From contig WQYI01000008.1 in assembly GCA_009781315.1 (NCBI GenBank), positions 22,281-86,280 of the forward strand: 64,000 nt of DNA, in the 5' to 3' direction. This document shows, piece by piece, positions 15,157 to 25,600 of the stretch (position 1 is the stretch's first letter; the number at the start of each line of letters is the position of its first letter). The notes beneath the pieces were generated by a model. The model saw nothing but the letters and a program-made list of their open reading frames with translations. It made no database searches and had not been told where the DNA came from. This DNA is from Candidatus Endomicrobium embiratermitis (GTDB lineage: Bacteria; Elusimicrobiota; Endomicrobiia; Endomicrobiales; Endomicrobiaceae). The position numbers and the translations under genes are program-made.

Positions 15157-15282
15157 TTAATAAAAGTGAAGAGTAAAAAGTTAATAGTTGAAACAACGTG
15201 TTTTTGCTCTGCAAAAACCCGTTATCGGTTTCGGTTTTGCCGAAACCGGACACTTTCACTTCCCTCTCTCAACTCTTATGTT
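15157..15282. repeat. Palindrome with AAGTGAAGAG/GTAAAAAG arms
   Basis: Arms of degenerate 7-8 bp units (left AAAGTGAAGAGTAAAAAG, right CTTTCACTTCCC) around two clean inner hairpins, GTTTTTGC/GCAAAAAC and CGGTTTCGG/CCGAAACCG. Upstream of ruvX. Confidence 0.7.
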
Positions 15283-15309
15283 ATTGTAGCATATTTCCCA
15301 TACTACATG

Positions 15310-15346
15310 AAAAAAGCGGGCTGGTTAAAACCAGCCCGCTTTTTTT
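15310..15346. terminator. Bidirectional terminator
   Basis: AGCGGGCTGGTT/AACCAGCCCGCT stem flanked by an A-run on the left and a T-run on the right, 15 bp downstream of the 894-aa gene's stop. The A-run gives the required U-tract for minus-strand transcripts. Confidence 0.85.
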
Positions 15347-15361
15347 GTTTGTATTTAAATC

Positions 15362-18046
15362 TTACTGCTGATTCTGATTTCCGCTTCTACGAACTAATTC
15401 ATTCCATCCGTCACCCCATGCTTCCGTCCAGCTTTTTCCTCCGAAATACCCTTGATTTTTCTCGATATTTCTCTGCAGCCATTTGTTAGTATTGTTAACA
15501 TTACCGTTCAAAGCCTCAGCAGCTTGTTTTTCAAATTCTTTTTTCACAGCTTCAAAGTCAATGTCTTCTCCGTAAACAATGCCTGTGTAAGTTACTCCGT
15601 CTACGGTTAATTCATAATGATTCTTGCCATCATTCGCTTCCTCATCTACCATTGTCGTCATTGCGCGCTTGCCGTTAATATCTGTAGTTACATCTCCCAT
15701 AAACATTGCTTGTTGGCCTACGGCTAATTTTCCAGCCATATCCTCGTTTATCTCAATATATATTTCTTCACCATCTGCCGCATGAAATATTCCGCCATCC
15801 ACAAGGTTAATAAATTGCGCTGCTACTAACGCATAAATTTTCTCGCCAATCGTAATTATGCTGTTAATAACTCCAATTACGGCAGGGTCGCTGCTTACCG
15901 GCGGATCGGCAACAAACTGAACATTAGATCTTTCAGTTGTCAGCGGAGGCTGCGCAGTAGTGGTTTGGCTAAGAACATGTTCCGCGCCTTTTATACCAAG
16001 AGACGCACCGCCGTGGTCCATAACAGTAATATGGAAACTTAAAGTTTCTTTTTCAACCTTGCTAATTTGTGTTGTCACTGTTGTCGTTGTCGTCCAATTC
16101 GTACCGCCATCGCCGCGAGACGATACCGCAGGCGGCGTTGAAGTTGTCGTATCGCCAATGACCATTTCTTCGGAATTATTAATATATACGCTTATTGAAG
16201 CAACGGCAGAGTAACCGTTAGTGGTAAGACTCATAATATTAATAGCTCTGCTGATACTTGCTGCGACCTCGCTGCGATTTGTGCTGTCGTTCGCCTTTGC
16301 TTTGACATCCGCATCTTGCGCAACAGTGTGCGCTCTTGCCCATGCCAGTTCCTCGCCGCTTAATTTATCAAACAACGCATCGGCTTCGGATTGCGCCTCT
16401 TTTTTATTTTCATTTGGAACCTTATCTACTGATCCAGCCTGTCTAGCCCACTCGTCGACAGCCGCTTTTTGAGTATCATTCAAGTTAGCATAATGCGCAT
16501 CAGCCGCGGTTTGCGCTTTATCTCTGTCAATTATTGCCTGCTTTTCTGTCGCTGCCATTATTGCAGTTTCAACCTTAGCGTTTAATCCGATAGCGGCAAG
16601 CAATTCTTTGTTGCCTAAATGTTCGGCATATATACTAATATCCGTTATGTTGTACTGCTTCATCAAACTAAGTATGCCCAGATATTTTCCTACATTTATT
16701 CCTTCGCTGGCAAGCGTACTGCTTAAACTGCTGCCGTCAGGAAGATTAAGAGGAGTTGTGTTGCTGCCGTATTTTGTTTTCCACTGGCTTTCGGATATAG
16801 CAGGAACGTTTCCGCTGGTGATTTGGTGATATACGGATCTAAGTTCGTTAGCGTCCGCGATGTCATTATTGGCTAAAGATACGCTTAAGAGCTGTTTCCC
16901 GTATTCAAAAACAGTCATGGAAACGCCGACTCCGTTGTTGTAGCTTATTACGTTATCCAATGACCCGTTTTGCGTATAATTAAACTTGGCAACCGCAAAA
17001 CCTTCGCTGTTAACCGTATAAGCCTGTTTTCCGCCTTGATAGAAAGTCGTATTGCCCGTAGTCAAATCTTTCACGGAATTTAACGAGCCGTTAGATGAAT
17101 AGGAGAAAAAGTTCGTTCTCATTTCATTGGCGCCTGCCGTGGCTCCCTGTTCCGTTGTATAAGATGCTCTCCCGAAAGGATCCATATATGTTGTCTTTGC
17201 GGAAGAAATCATTTTAACTTTGCCGTCGCCTTGACCGTCGGCATTTGTCGTTACGCCTGTTTCAAGATCCATTTTGAAAACTTTTTCCGTAACGCTTACC
17301 AAGAACCCGTTTTGGTAATTATAATTTTTCATAACTTCGCCGCTATAACTGAGTTCAAACAAAGGCTTTCCGTTTTGATTCAAAGTAACGCTTGCGCCGT
17401 ATTGCGAGGTAAGGTTAATTGACGCGGAAAAGTTCACTCCTTTTGAAAGGTGATCGAAAAGTGAGCCAAACCATTTAACGGGAACCAAATCCGACAAATC
17501 AAGATCTATAAATTTAGGGGAGTCTGCGACAGTAGCGTCATAGTTCGGATTGGGCTTTGACTGCTGCACTTCCATGCTTCCGTCTTCATTCTTAGTATAA
17601 GGCAAACCTTTCAACTGTTTTTCGCTCATACCTACGCCAAGCAGGAAATTCTTTATCTTCTCGTCGCCTGACGCGCCGGGCATTTTTCTAATAACGTCTA
17701 TATCAGTACCGTACAGATTAAAATTAATCATCGTAAAAGAACCGTCGGAATTGTATCCAAACGTCGCCCTTACGCGGCCTGCGTCAAAAACCGTGAAATT
17801 TCTGTCCTGATCCATTACAGAAATAAGAACGCCTGACTGATAGTTAAAAACCTGAGTTATTCTTCCTATAAGGTTGTTTACCATCTTTTCTTCTGCAGGC
17901 GGAACTACATAGAAGCTTGTAGGCTCTTTAAGATTTCCTTGCATACTCGGCGCTTCGCCGGTGCTTTCAGGGGCGGAAAACGCCACGCCGGTCACAGAGA
18001 CCATCAGCGCTAAAGCCAAGACATACGACCAAATTTTTTTCTTCAT
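15362..18046 (-). CDS. Large exported protein with YD-like repeats, 894 aa
   Basis: I do not recognise a full-length family. The start at 18044-18046 is chosen because GGAGGGTGTC directly precedes it and a classic signal peptide follows (MKKKIWSY, hydrophobic core, cut near FSA). Residues about 60-400 contain strands of the form YN.NGSL..V that resemble YD/RHS-type repeats. About 480-600 is Ala/Glu/Asp-rich and likely helical. About 600-690 is Thr-rich. The C-terminal part is mixed. It is monocistronic, with its own terminator. Its promoter carries the same tandem TTTCACA box as the gene pair at the left edge, and its leader matches theirs, so these three genes probably share a regulator. A cell-surface role is an inference. 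Confidence 0.8.
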   Translation of the reverse strand: MKKKIWSYVLALALMVSVTGVAFSAPESTGEAPSMQGNLKEPTSFYVVPPAEEKMVNNLIGRITQVFNYQSGVLISVMDQDRNFTVFDAGRVRATFGYNSDGSFTMINFNLYGTDIDVIRKMPGASGDEKIKNFLLGVGMSEKQLKGLPYTKNEDGSMEVQQSKPNPNYDATVADSPKFIDLDLSDLVPVKWFGSLFDHLSKGVNFSASINLTSQYGASVTLNQNGKPLFELSYSGEVMKNYNYQNGFLVSVTEKVFKMDLETGVTTNADGQGDGKVKMISSAKTTYMDPFGRASYTTEQGATAGANEMRTNFFSYSSNGSLNSVKDLTTGNTTFYQGGKQAYTVNSEGFAVAKFNYTQNGSLDNVISYNNGVGVSMTVFEYGKQLLSVSLANNDIADANELRSVYHQITSGNVPAISESQWKTKYGSNTTPLNLPDGSSLSSTLASEGINVGKYLGILSLMKQYNITDISIYAEHLGNKELLAAIGLNAKVETAIMAATEKQAIIDRDKAQTAADAHYANLNDTQKAAVDEWARQAGSVDKVPNENKKEAQSEADALFDKLSGEELAWARAHTVAQDADVKAKANDSTNRSEVAASISRAINIMSLTTNGYSAVASISVYINNSEEMVIGDTTTSTPPAVSSRGDGGTNWTTTTTVTTQISKVEKETLSFHITVMDHGGASLGIKGAEHVLSQTTTAQPPLTTERSNVQFVADPPVSSDPAVIGVINSIITIGEKIYALVAAQFINLVDGGIFHAADGEEIYIEINEDMAGKLAVGQQAMFMGDVTTDINGKRAMTTMVDEEANDGKNHYELTVDGVTYTGIVYGEDIDFEAVKKEFEKQAAEALNGNVNNTNKWLQRNIEKNQGYFGGKSWTEAWGDGWNELVRRSGNQNQQ

Positions 18047-18122
18047 GACACCCTCCATTTTTATTTTTTGTTCTGCAAAACTACTTACAGCCTCCTTTGC
18101 TTATGTATTTAACTTCGATAAT

Positions 18123-18177
18123 ATTATACACCAACTATTAAAAAACCGTTTGAACTATTTGTGAAATTATTGTGAAA
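18123..18177 (-). promoter_or_regulatory. PhoB/OmpR-type promoter of the 894-aa gene
   Basis: Minus strand: TTTCACA at 18171-18177 and 18160-18166 (11 bp apart, four A/T between), 31 bp, then TATAAT at 18123-18128. Weaker 7-bp repeats can be traced at the next two 11-bp steps, which would bring the array to within 9 bp of the -10. Same layout as 1248-1302. Confidence 0.65.
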
Positions 18178-18285
18178 TTAAAAGACCTGTCCGAACCGGA
18201 TTTCCCTTCAAAATACACAATATATAATTGTATGATTTAAAAGCGGCATTTTAGAGTGTGTGAACACATTCTAGTAAGATTCTTC

Positions 18286-19200
18286 TTAATTTTCTTTATT
18301 TTTAAACGAGGAAAAAATTATTGATATTGAAAGAATTGAAACTATTACCGCAAGCGAAACTGCCGTTGAAATATGAAAATAATGCGAACCAAGCATTTTT
18401 AATCCGATAAAAAATAAAATTATTGCCACGCCGTATTTCAAAAATTTGAATTTCCCGGCGAGTCCCGACAGTAAAAAATATAAAGACCTTAAACCTATAA
18501 TAGCAAATATGTTCGACGTATAAACTATGAACGTATCTCTGGATATAGAAAGGACCGCCGGAATCGAATCAACCGCGAAAATAATATCGCTCATTTCTAT
18601 AACCGCGACCGCGGCAAGCATGGGCGTCGCGTATAAAATGCCGTTTTCTCTTACAAAAAAATTTCCGGTCGCGTCGTCCTGTTTAAAAGGAAACAATTTT
18701 TTTAAGAATTTATAAGCTATATTTTTTTCCGGAGAGGCTTCGTCTCTTCCGGCAAAAATCATTTTGACCGCCGTGTAAATTAAAATCGCGCCGAATATAT
18801 ATATAATCCATTCAAACGCGCTTATCAGCCGGACGCCTATAAAAACAAACAAAAACCTTAAAATCACCGCTCCGAGAATTCCGTAAATTAAAACTTTAGG
18901 CTGGTGCTGTTTCGGTATGGCAAAATAAGAAAAAATAATTAAGAACACAAACATATTATCTATTGAAAGAGAATATTCAACTACATATCCCGTTACATAT
19001 TCCAGAGCTTTTTCAAACCCGAAAGCAAAATAAACCGCAACGCCGAAAGATAAAGCAAGCGTTATCCAAAAAACAACCATTTTAGCGGCTTCTTTTATTG
19101 AAACGTCTCCGTGATGTTTGTTGAGAATTATCAAATCGACAAAAAGAGCAACAGAGACGGTAGTCCAAAAAGCAATCCACATAATTATATGCGAGTCCAT
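18286..19200 (-). CDS. TerC/Alx-family integral membrane protein
   Basis: 304 residues with about nine membrane helices. The two family motifs carrying membrane Asp/Glu are intact: EYSLSIDNMFVF (about residue 80) and EMSDIIFAVDSIPAV (about residue 206). Family members export manganese or other metals or are linked to tellurite resistance and pH response. The start follows GGAGCATAA. No yybP-type riboswitch is visible upstream, where repeat DNA lies instead. Alone in its transcription unit. Confidence 0.92.
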   Translation of the reverse strand: MDSHIIMWIAFWTTVSVALFVDLIILNKHHGDVSIKEAAKMVVFWITLALSFGVAVYFAFGFEKALEYVTGYVVEYSLSIDNMFVFLIIFSYFAIPKQHQPKVLIYGILGAVILRFLFVFIGVRLISAFEWIIYIFGAILIYTAVKMIFAGRDEASPEKNIAYKFLKKLFPFKQDDATGNFFVRENGILYATPMLAAVAVIEMSDIIFAVDSIPAVLSISRDTFIVYTSNIFAIIGLRSLYFLLSGLAGKFKFLKYGVAIILFFIGLKMLGSHYFHISTAVSLAVIVSILSISIIFSSFKNKEN

Positions 19201-19207
19201 TTATGCT

Positions 19208-19303
19208 CCATGAAAAAGATGCATAGATGCATGGACGCATAGAGGCATAGCAAAAACAAAGTCGTTACCATGCATCCGTGCATCCATGCGTCTATACATC
19301 GCC
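19208..19303. repeat. Palindrome with GATGCATA/GACGCATA arms
   Basis: Arms of 8-bp units (GATGCATAGATGCATGG and the complementary CATGCATCCGTGCATCC) around AAAAACAAAGTCGTTAC. Same family as 10205-10297 and 44788-44872. Confidence 0.8.
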
Positions 19304-22300
19304 GTTCCCGTTAGGAAACAGCGGATTAAAGAGTTCCGAGTCGTTACGGTTTCTCATTCCTTTGGTAACAAGATATACGTAAGGAACAAAAATCAAAGCA
19401 AGTATAAGCGCAAAAAATAATCCTCCGACAACTGCTATAGCCATAGGCTGATTTGTCGATGTTTTACCACCGAAACCTATGGCAAGAGGAAGCAGAGCGG
19501 TAATAGTCGTAAGCGTTGTCATGGCTATCGGACGTATATAGCGGACCGTAGTATCTACGACATTTTTTTTCAGAGTCAAAATATCGGGCGAAGCACCGTT
19601 GTTTTTCTTTTTTTCTCCGTCAAGCATAAGATTGAATCTGTCCACAAGTAAAATAGATATGTTTGTGACGTTTCCTACTAGCATTATAAACCCTAACATC
19701 GATATTGAATTGATAGTTTGTCCCGTTATAAAAAGAACCATTAAAGAACCCACGACTCCAAGCGGAACTACCGTCATAACTATAGCAGGCTGGAAAAGAG
19801 ACTCGAATTCCGAAGCCAAAATCATATATATTATTATAACGCCGAGAAACAGAGCAAAAGAAACCTGAGCCAGAGCTTCCTGCATCGCAAGCATTTCTCC
19901 CGAAATAACGTAATGGACGTCGTCGTTGTTAAATTTTTCTTTTAATATTTCTTCAAGAGATCCTACCGCTCTGGTAAAATCTCCCCTGACGTTGGCCGAC
20001 AGGAAATACGCCCTTTCTCCCTCGATTCTTTTGATAGACGGTAAAGTCTCGACAAAATTCGCCTGCGAAATTTGTTTTAACTGTATGGTCATTCCCCACG
20101 GAGAATACATAGTCATTTCCAAAATTTTACCAAGACTGTCGCGGTCTTCAGGGCGCATTCTTACCCTTATGTCCATTTCGTCGTCTTTAAGTTTAAGCTT
20201 TGTCGCCACAAAACCTTTTATTGCCGCAAGAGTCATCGCCGAAATATCCTGTGTTGACAAACCAAAAAGAGACGCGCGTTCCCTGTCGATAACAAGCCTG
20301 AGTTCCGGAACCACGTCCGGCGGGTCGAGCTTTATGCCGAAAAATTGCGGCATATCCTCCATAATTTTTCTTATTTCATCGGCGGCACTTTTAAGTTTGA
20401 CTAAGTCTTTCCCTCTTATTTCTATCATAAGCCCCGACGCCGCGCCGACGCCCGAACCGAACAAACCCTGCTGGGTGATAAACCCGGTGTCAATACCTTT
20501 AATATTCCATTTTCTTATTTCATTTGAAATGTCGGCGACAAGTTCGTCGGTGGACCTTCCTTCCCTGTGTAATCTTCCGATTATTCTTGCCTGAAAAGTG
20601 CCTAAAGACTCTATGGACGCAATGCCGGAAGTATCGCCCGTAGATCCCACGCTTACGGAAATGTCTCTTATTTCACGCTGTTCGGAAATAAGCTGTTCTA
20701 TGCGTTTTGAAGTGGCGTTTGTTATTTCAAGCGGAGTGTAGGGAGGCATGGTTATGTTTAAAACAAATCTTCTTTCGTCGATTCTGGGCATAAATTCTTT
20801 TGATATAAGCGAAAAAGAAACGAATCCGGCAAAAATATAAATTAAAACCGCTAAAGCGACTTTGCCGACTCTCCAGTCTAAAACTCTTCTAAACAACGGC
20901 GTAAAATATTTATTTATGACATCCAGTCCGGCCGTAATAGACTGTTTGCTTAAATCTGCCGTAAGGGCGAGCCTTGGCACCAAAAACATTCCGGCAAATA
21001 TCGAAGACAGCAGCGAAAAAGTTATGGTCAGCGCGAGCTGTTTGAAAAGCTGTCCTATCATTCCGGCGACAAATACAAAAGGAATGAATATGGCGACCGA
21101 TGTAAAAGTAGAGCTTAACACAGGCGCGAGCAAACTGCTTGTAGCGGCGTGAATGGAATCTTTTTTATCCCTGCCTTTAACTTTATAGTACTGTATCAAA
21201 ATATTTTCAAGCACCATATTGGAGTTGTCAACCACCATGCCTATGCCGACGGTAAGACCGCCCAAAGACATTGTGTTTATGGAAATACCCTGAAAATACA
21301 TTAAACTTAAAGTCGTGCAAAGAGCCACCGGTATCGCGATGTTAATAATGACGGAAGCCATAAAGCTTCTCATGAAAAAATAAAGCAAAATAAACGACAG
21401 TAATATTCCCTGTATGCCGCTTGAATATAAATTCGCGAGAGATTCTTTGATAAAGTCCGACTGGTCGGAAGTTATTTCTATATTTATGTCTTTAGGAACT
21501 TTTTCTCTTATATCTTTCAATTTTTTACGGACTTCTTTGGAAAGATTTATTAAATTAGAACCCGACTGCTGATATATTCCTACGGAAATATTTTCATTGC
21601 CGTTATAGCGGGAAAACCCTCTTCTGTCTTTTAAAGATTCCTTTACGTCGGCGACGTCTCTTAAAAACACTATTTTATCGCCCGTTTCCTGCCCTCTGTT
21701 TCTGATTCTTTTTGTGCTCATCGCCTGGCTGATATTGTAATCTATTTTTGAAAACGAAAGACTGGCTATGTCTTCTATATTTTGAAATTCGCCTACGGTT
21801 TTCACAAGAAACTCGCGTTTGTCCTCTTTAATGGTTCCGGCCGGATACGTTATATTCGAATTTTGCAGAGACGTTATAATTTCCGTTATTGAAACCTGAT
21901 TGGCAAGAAGCCTTCCTTTGTCTATCTCGACAAGAACTTCCTTTTCCTCGCCGCCTCTTAATTCCACCTTCGCGACGCCTTCAAGCCTTTCAAGCTCGTC
22001 TTTTATATTCTTTCTGGCTATACGCCTGAGTTCCGCCATGGCAAGCGGAGAAGAGTCGCCGTTTTTATAATTTACCGACAGCATAATAGCTTCTACCTGA
22101 GTCGGGTTGTATTTAAGAACTACCGGCTCAAGAGAATCTCTGGGCAAAGATTCTTTTATCAAATCTATTTTTTCGCGCACGTCCATCGCGGCAAAATCCA
22201 TATTTGTTCCCCATATGAATTCGCATGTTACTATGGACACGCCTTCTTTGGAATTAGACGAAACCCTTTTTATGTTTTTAACGGTTCCTACGGTTTCTTC

Positions 22301-22501
22301 AACTATCCTGCTTATAAGTTTTTCCGCTTCTTCGGGACCCGCGCCCTCGTACTTGGTAACTATGCTTATCTGGGGGTATTCCATTGCCGGAAAAAGTTCC
22401 TGAGGGATTCTTGTATAGGAGATAAGCCCCAAAAGACCTATGGATAAAAATATCATTATTGTGGTGACAGGTCTGTCTACTGAAAGCCTTAAAATTGACA
22501 T
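19292..22501 (-). CDS. RND efflux pump, HAE1/SwrC-like type
   Basis: A 1069-residue inner-membrane exporter with 12 helices and two periplasmic loops. The N-terminus (LSVDRPVTTIMIF) and the GRRGG-free TM10 block are typical of the family. The TM4 relay reads VVDNSNMV (Asp-Asn instead of Asp-Asp) and TM10 reads NVTNISILLVD (Asn in place of the AcrB Lys), the pattern of the SwrC-like branch. Fourth gene of the TolC-MFP-RND-RND operon. Its pairing with the upstream RND gene suggests a heteromeric pump like MdtBC. The substrate is unknown. Confidence 0.92.
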   Translation of the reverse strand: MSILRLSVDRPVTTIMIFLSIGLLGLISYTRIPQELFPAMEYPQISIVTKYEGAGPEEAEKLISRIVEETVGTVKNIKRVSSNSKEGVSIVTCEFIWGTNMDFAAMDVREKIDLIKESLPRDSLEPVVLKYNPTQVEAIMLSVNYKNGDSSPLAMAELRRIARKNIKDELERLEGVAKVELRGGEEKEVLVEIDKGRLLANQVSITEIITSLQNSNITYPAGTIKEDKREFLVKTVGEFQNIEDIASLSFSKIDYNISQAMSTKRIRNRGQETGDKIVFLRDVADVKESLKDRRGFSRYNGNENISVGIYQQSGSNLINLSKEVRKKLKDIREKVPKDINIEITSDQSDFIKESLANLYSSGIQGILLSFILLYFFMRSFMASVIINIAIPVALCTTLSLMYFQGISINTMSLGGLTVGIGMVVDNSNMVLENILIQYYKVKGRDKKDSIHAATSSLLAPVLSSTFTSVAIFIPFVFVAGMIGQLFKQLALTITFSLLSSIFAGMFLVPRLALTADLSKQSITAGLDVINKYFTPLFRRVLDWRVGKVALAVLIYIFAGFVSFSLISKEFMPRIDERRFVLNITMPPYTPLEITNATSKRIEQLISEQREIRDISVSVGSTGDTSGIASIESLGTFQARIIGRLHREGRSTDELVADISNEIRKWNIKGIDTGFITQQGLFGSGVGAASGLMIEIRGKDLVKLKSAADEIRKIMEDMPQFFGIKLDPPDVVPELRLVIDRERASLFGLSTQDISAMTLAAIKGFVATKLKLKDDEMDIRVRMRPEDRDSLGKILEMTMYSPWGMTIQLKQISQANFVETLPSIKRIEGERAYFLSANVRGDFTRAVGSLEEILKEKFNNDDVHYVISGEMLAMQEALAQVSFALFLGVIIIYMILASEFESLFQPAIVMTVVPLGVVGSLMVLFITGQTINSISMLGFIMLVGNVTNISILLVDRFNLMLDGEKKKNNGASPDILTLKKNVVDTTVRYIRPIAMTTLTTITALLPLAIGFGGKTSTNQPMAIAVVGGLFFALILALIFVPYVYLVTKGMRNRNDSELFNPLFPNGNGDV

Positions 22502-22559
22502 AACATTTCTCTCTCTTGTTTTAGAGTTTATTTAAACTATATTTTTATTGCCTTTGTCA

Positions 22560-22635
22560 AAACTCGGATACATGGTACCGGTTTTGCCTTTGCTATGCCT
22601 CTATGCGTCCGTGTATCTATGCCTCGCCGTTTGCC
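22560..22635. repeat. Short-repeat arm between the two RND genes
   Basis: CTATGCCTC/TATGCGTC/CGTGTATC units ending TGCCTCGCCGTT, matching the right arm of 19208-19303 and 44788-44872. The left arm is weak (CATGGTACCGG). Confidence 0.6.
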
Positions 22636-22638
22636 GTT

Positions 22639-25600
22639 CTAAATTTTTATCTTCGGCGTTTTCGGCGCGTTTTTAACTTTGCCTTTACCCGGAAATTTCA
22701 AAATCTTCGGTTTTTTCATTACAAGTTTCTTAATTTTCTTTTCGGATTTGCCGAATATATTGTATATAAACGAGAAATTTTTTAAAATTCCCCTGAAACT
22801 TTTTTTAGGATCTTCCAAAAGATAATAAGCCGTCGGAATAATAAGAAGCGTAAGCATTGTTCCGGTTACGGTTCCGCAAAGCACGGTTAAAGACAGAGAC
22901 TGCCACATAGCGGCCGCCTCGTCGCGGCTTAAAACCATAGGCACAAGTCCGAGCGTCTTCATAAGAAACGTTATAAGCTCGGGTCTTAATCTCTCTTTGC
23001 AGGATTCAAATATAACCCTTAACATATTTTTTCTGCCGTGTCTTCTTTGGTTTATCTTATCGACTAAAATAATAGAACCGTAAACAATCGAACCGAACAA
23101 AATCATTATTCCTATCCAAACGCCGAGGCTTATGGACTTCTTAAATATCCAAAGCGAAAAAGCAACCCCTATAATGCTCAAAGGCAGAGCGAACATAATT
23201 AAAAACGGCTGTTTATAAGATTCGAATATTGAAGCCAAAACAAAAAATATCAGAATTACGGTAAGAGACACGGCAAGTATAAACTGCGCCTCGTTTTCCA
23301 CTGTTCTTTCATAATCTCCTGATATTTTAAAAGAATAATCCCTTGGGAAAGATATGCCTTTTAAAGCCGTATTTATTCCGTTTGCCGCCGTCATCAAACC
23401 GATTCCCGCCCTGTTGGCGCTTATCTGTATAAAACGTCTTTTGTTTTTACGCCAAATTTCCTGCGTGGATTTTATTTCTTCCGCGGTAGCGACCTGCCCG
23501 ACGCGCACGATTTGCCTTTTAGGATTTATCAAAGACAGAAACATCACGTCGTTGATGTTTTTAACGGTGCCCGGCGTAAGTCTCGCGATGGTTTCTATCT
23601 GCTTTCCTTCGGTTCTGTACTGCGTGGCTATCAATCCCCTTATCTGACAATGCAAAGTATTTCCGAAATAATAAGCCGTAAGTCCGAAATTCGCTAATCT
23701 TTGGTTATCAACAAAAAGATTTATTTCAGGTTCGTCTTCCCTCATTCTTATTTTTACGTCGGTCAAACCTTTTACCTGCTGCAGCCTTCCCGAAGCCGAA
23801 AAGGCCAGCTGCTTTAACTGGTCGTAATCCTGACCGTAAAAATCCACAAAAATTTCTTTATTCCCCGCGGAACTTGAATCCTGATAATAAATAAAAGCGG
23901 GAGAAAAATCCGGAAAGTTTTTTCTGAACTCCTCTTTAAATTGTTCGGCATTTTTAAAAACCCTGACTTCCACAAACGTATGCAGTTTTTCGACTTTAGA
24001 CGAAACTCTTTCGACATCGTCCCTGTAAGACAGAAGCTTGGCTTCCAGTTTTTTGACTATTTCGTTTGAAGCTTCTATTCGCGTGGCCGGAGGAAACTGT
24101 ATTCCTATCCTGAAAGTGTTCGCATCGCCGGCATCGAGAAACTCCGAATCTCTGCTTTTAAAGATTTTTACCGAAGTGAAAAAAAGCGCGAAAACGAACA
24201 GCCATACGAAAGTCTGGCGCCTGAAAACGAATTTAAGGATTTTTCCGTACATGTGCCTTACCCACATATACCAGCGCTGAAATTCAAGCTCAAAATTGTT
24301 TTGCCAGAAATAAATCTGTGGAGGTATAAAAATCATCGTGCTTATAAGAGATGCTATTAACGCGAACGTAATCGTAAGTCCGAAAGGAACGTAAAGCTGC
24401 CTTATTTCCGGATCAAGAAACACAAGAGGCAAAAACACGACTATAGTAGTAACAGTCGAAGCGAAAATAGGCTGCCATAATTCCGCGGTGCCTTTTATTA
24501 CAAGTTCTATTTTCGTTTTATAAGTTTTTCTGTGATGATGAAACGATATATTTTCTATAACTACGATGGCGTTATCCATAACGTTTGCTATGCCCATGGC
24601 AAGACCGCTGAGCGTCATAACGTTAAAAGTCTGTTTAGTAAGATACATAAGAAGAACCGAAATAAATATGCTTAAAGGAAGCGTAGTGCCGACTATAATT
24701 ATGTTTCTTATATTTTTCATAAAAACAAACAAAATCGCCGTAAGAAGTATCGCGCCCACGACAAGCGCTTCGCATAAAGAATAAATGGCTTTAATTATAT
24801 ATTCCGCGTCGTTTTTAACTACGGTTACGACAATAGCGTGATCTATGTTCTCTCTCAGATCGTCAACTACTCTTAACACCCCTCTTGCCGTGCTTATGGT
24901 ATTTGCCGTGGACTCTTTTTGCACATACAAAGAAACAACGTCTTCAAGATTGAGCCTTGCAAAAGAGGTAGGCTCGTAAAACGAATCTTTTACCGTGCCT
25001 ATGTCTTTAATTTTTATTACCGAGCCCGCGGGAGTTATGGCTATTCCGGTATTTTCTATTTCTTCTATATTTTCATATTCTCCGGTAGCCCTTATCACAT
25101 AACTTTTATTTGATTCGTCGATGGTTCCTGCTGAAATTGAAATATTTGAAAGGTTTATTTTTTGAACTACCTCAAGTATGGGAAGCTGGTACGCAAGAAG
25201 TTTCGCGTTGTCGATGTTCATAAGAAGTTTTCTTTCCCTGCCGCCTCCGATTTCAATATTGGCGACTCCGGAAACTCTCATTATTTTCTCTTTAATCCGT
25301 TCTTCGGCTATTTCCCTCAGCTGTTCCGGAGAAAACTTTTCGGAACTTAAAGAAACAATCATAATCGGCGCGTCGGACTGCTCGAATCTAGCGATGATTG
25401 GTTTTTCGGTTTCTCTCGGCAGAAGATGCCTTACAAGAGCTAGTTTTTCCCTGATGTCTATAACTATAAAATCGGTATTAACCCCGTAATGAAAAGTCAT
25501 CATAATATTGGATTCCGATTCTTTTGAAGAAGAAACCATCTCTTTCAAACCGCTGAGTTCGGAAAAGACTTCTTCCAGCGGCCGGGTAACGTACTTTTCA

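Noticed and set aside
19201..19291. yybP-ykoY manganese riboswitch before the TerC gene
   Set aside because: The upstream DNA is a GATGCATA-type palindrome. No riboswitch core was found.
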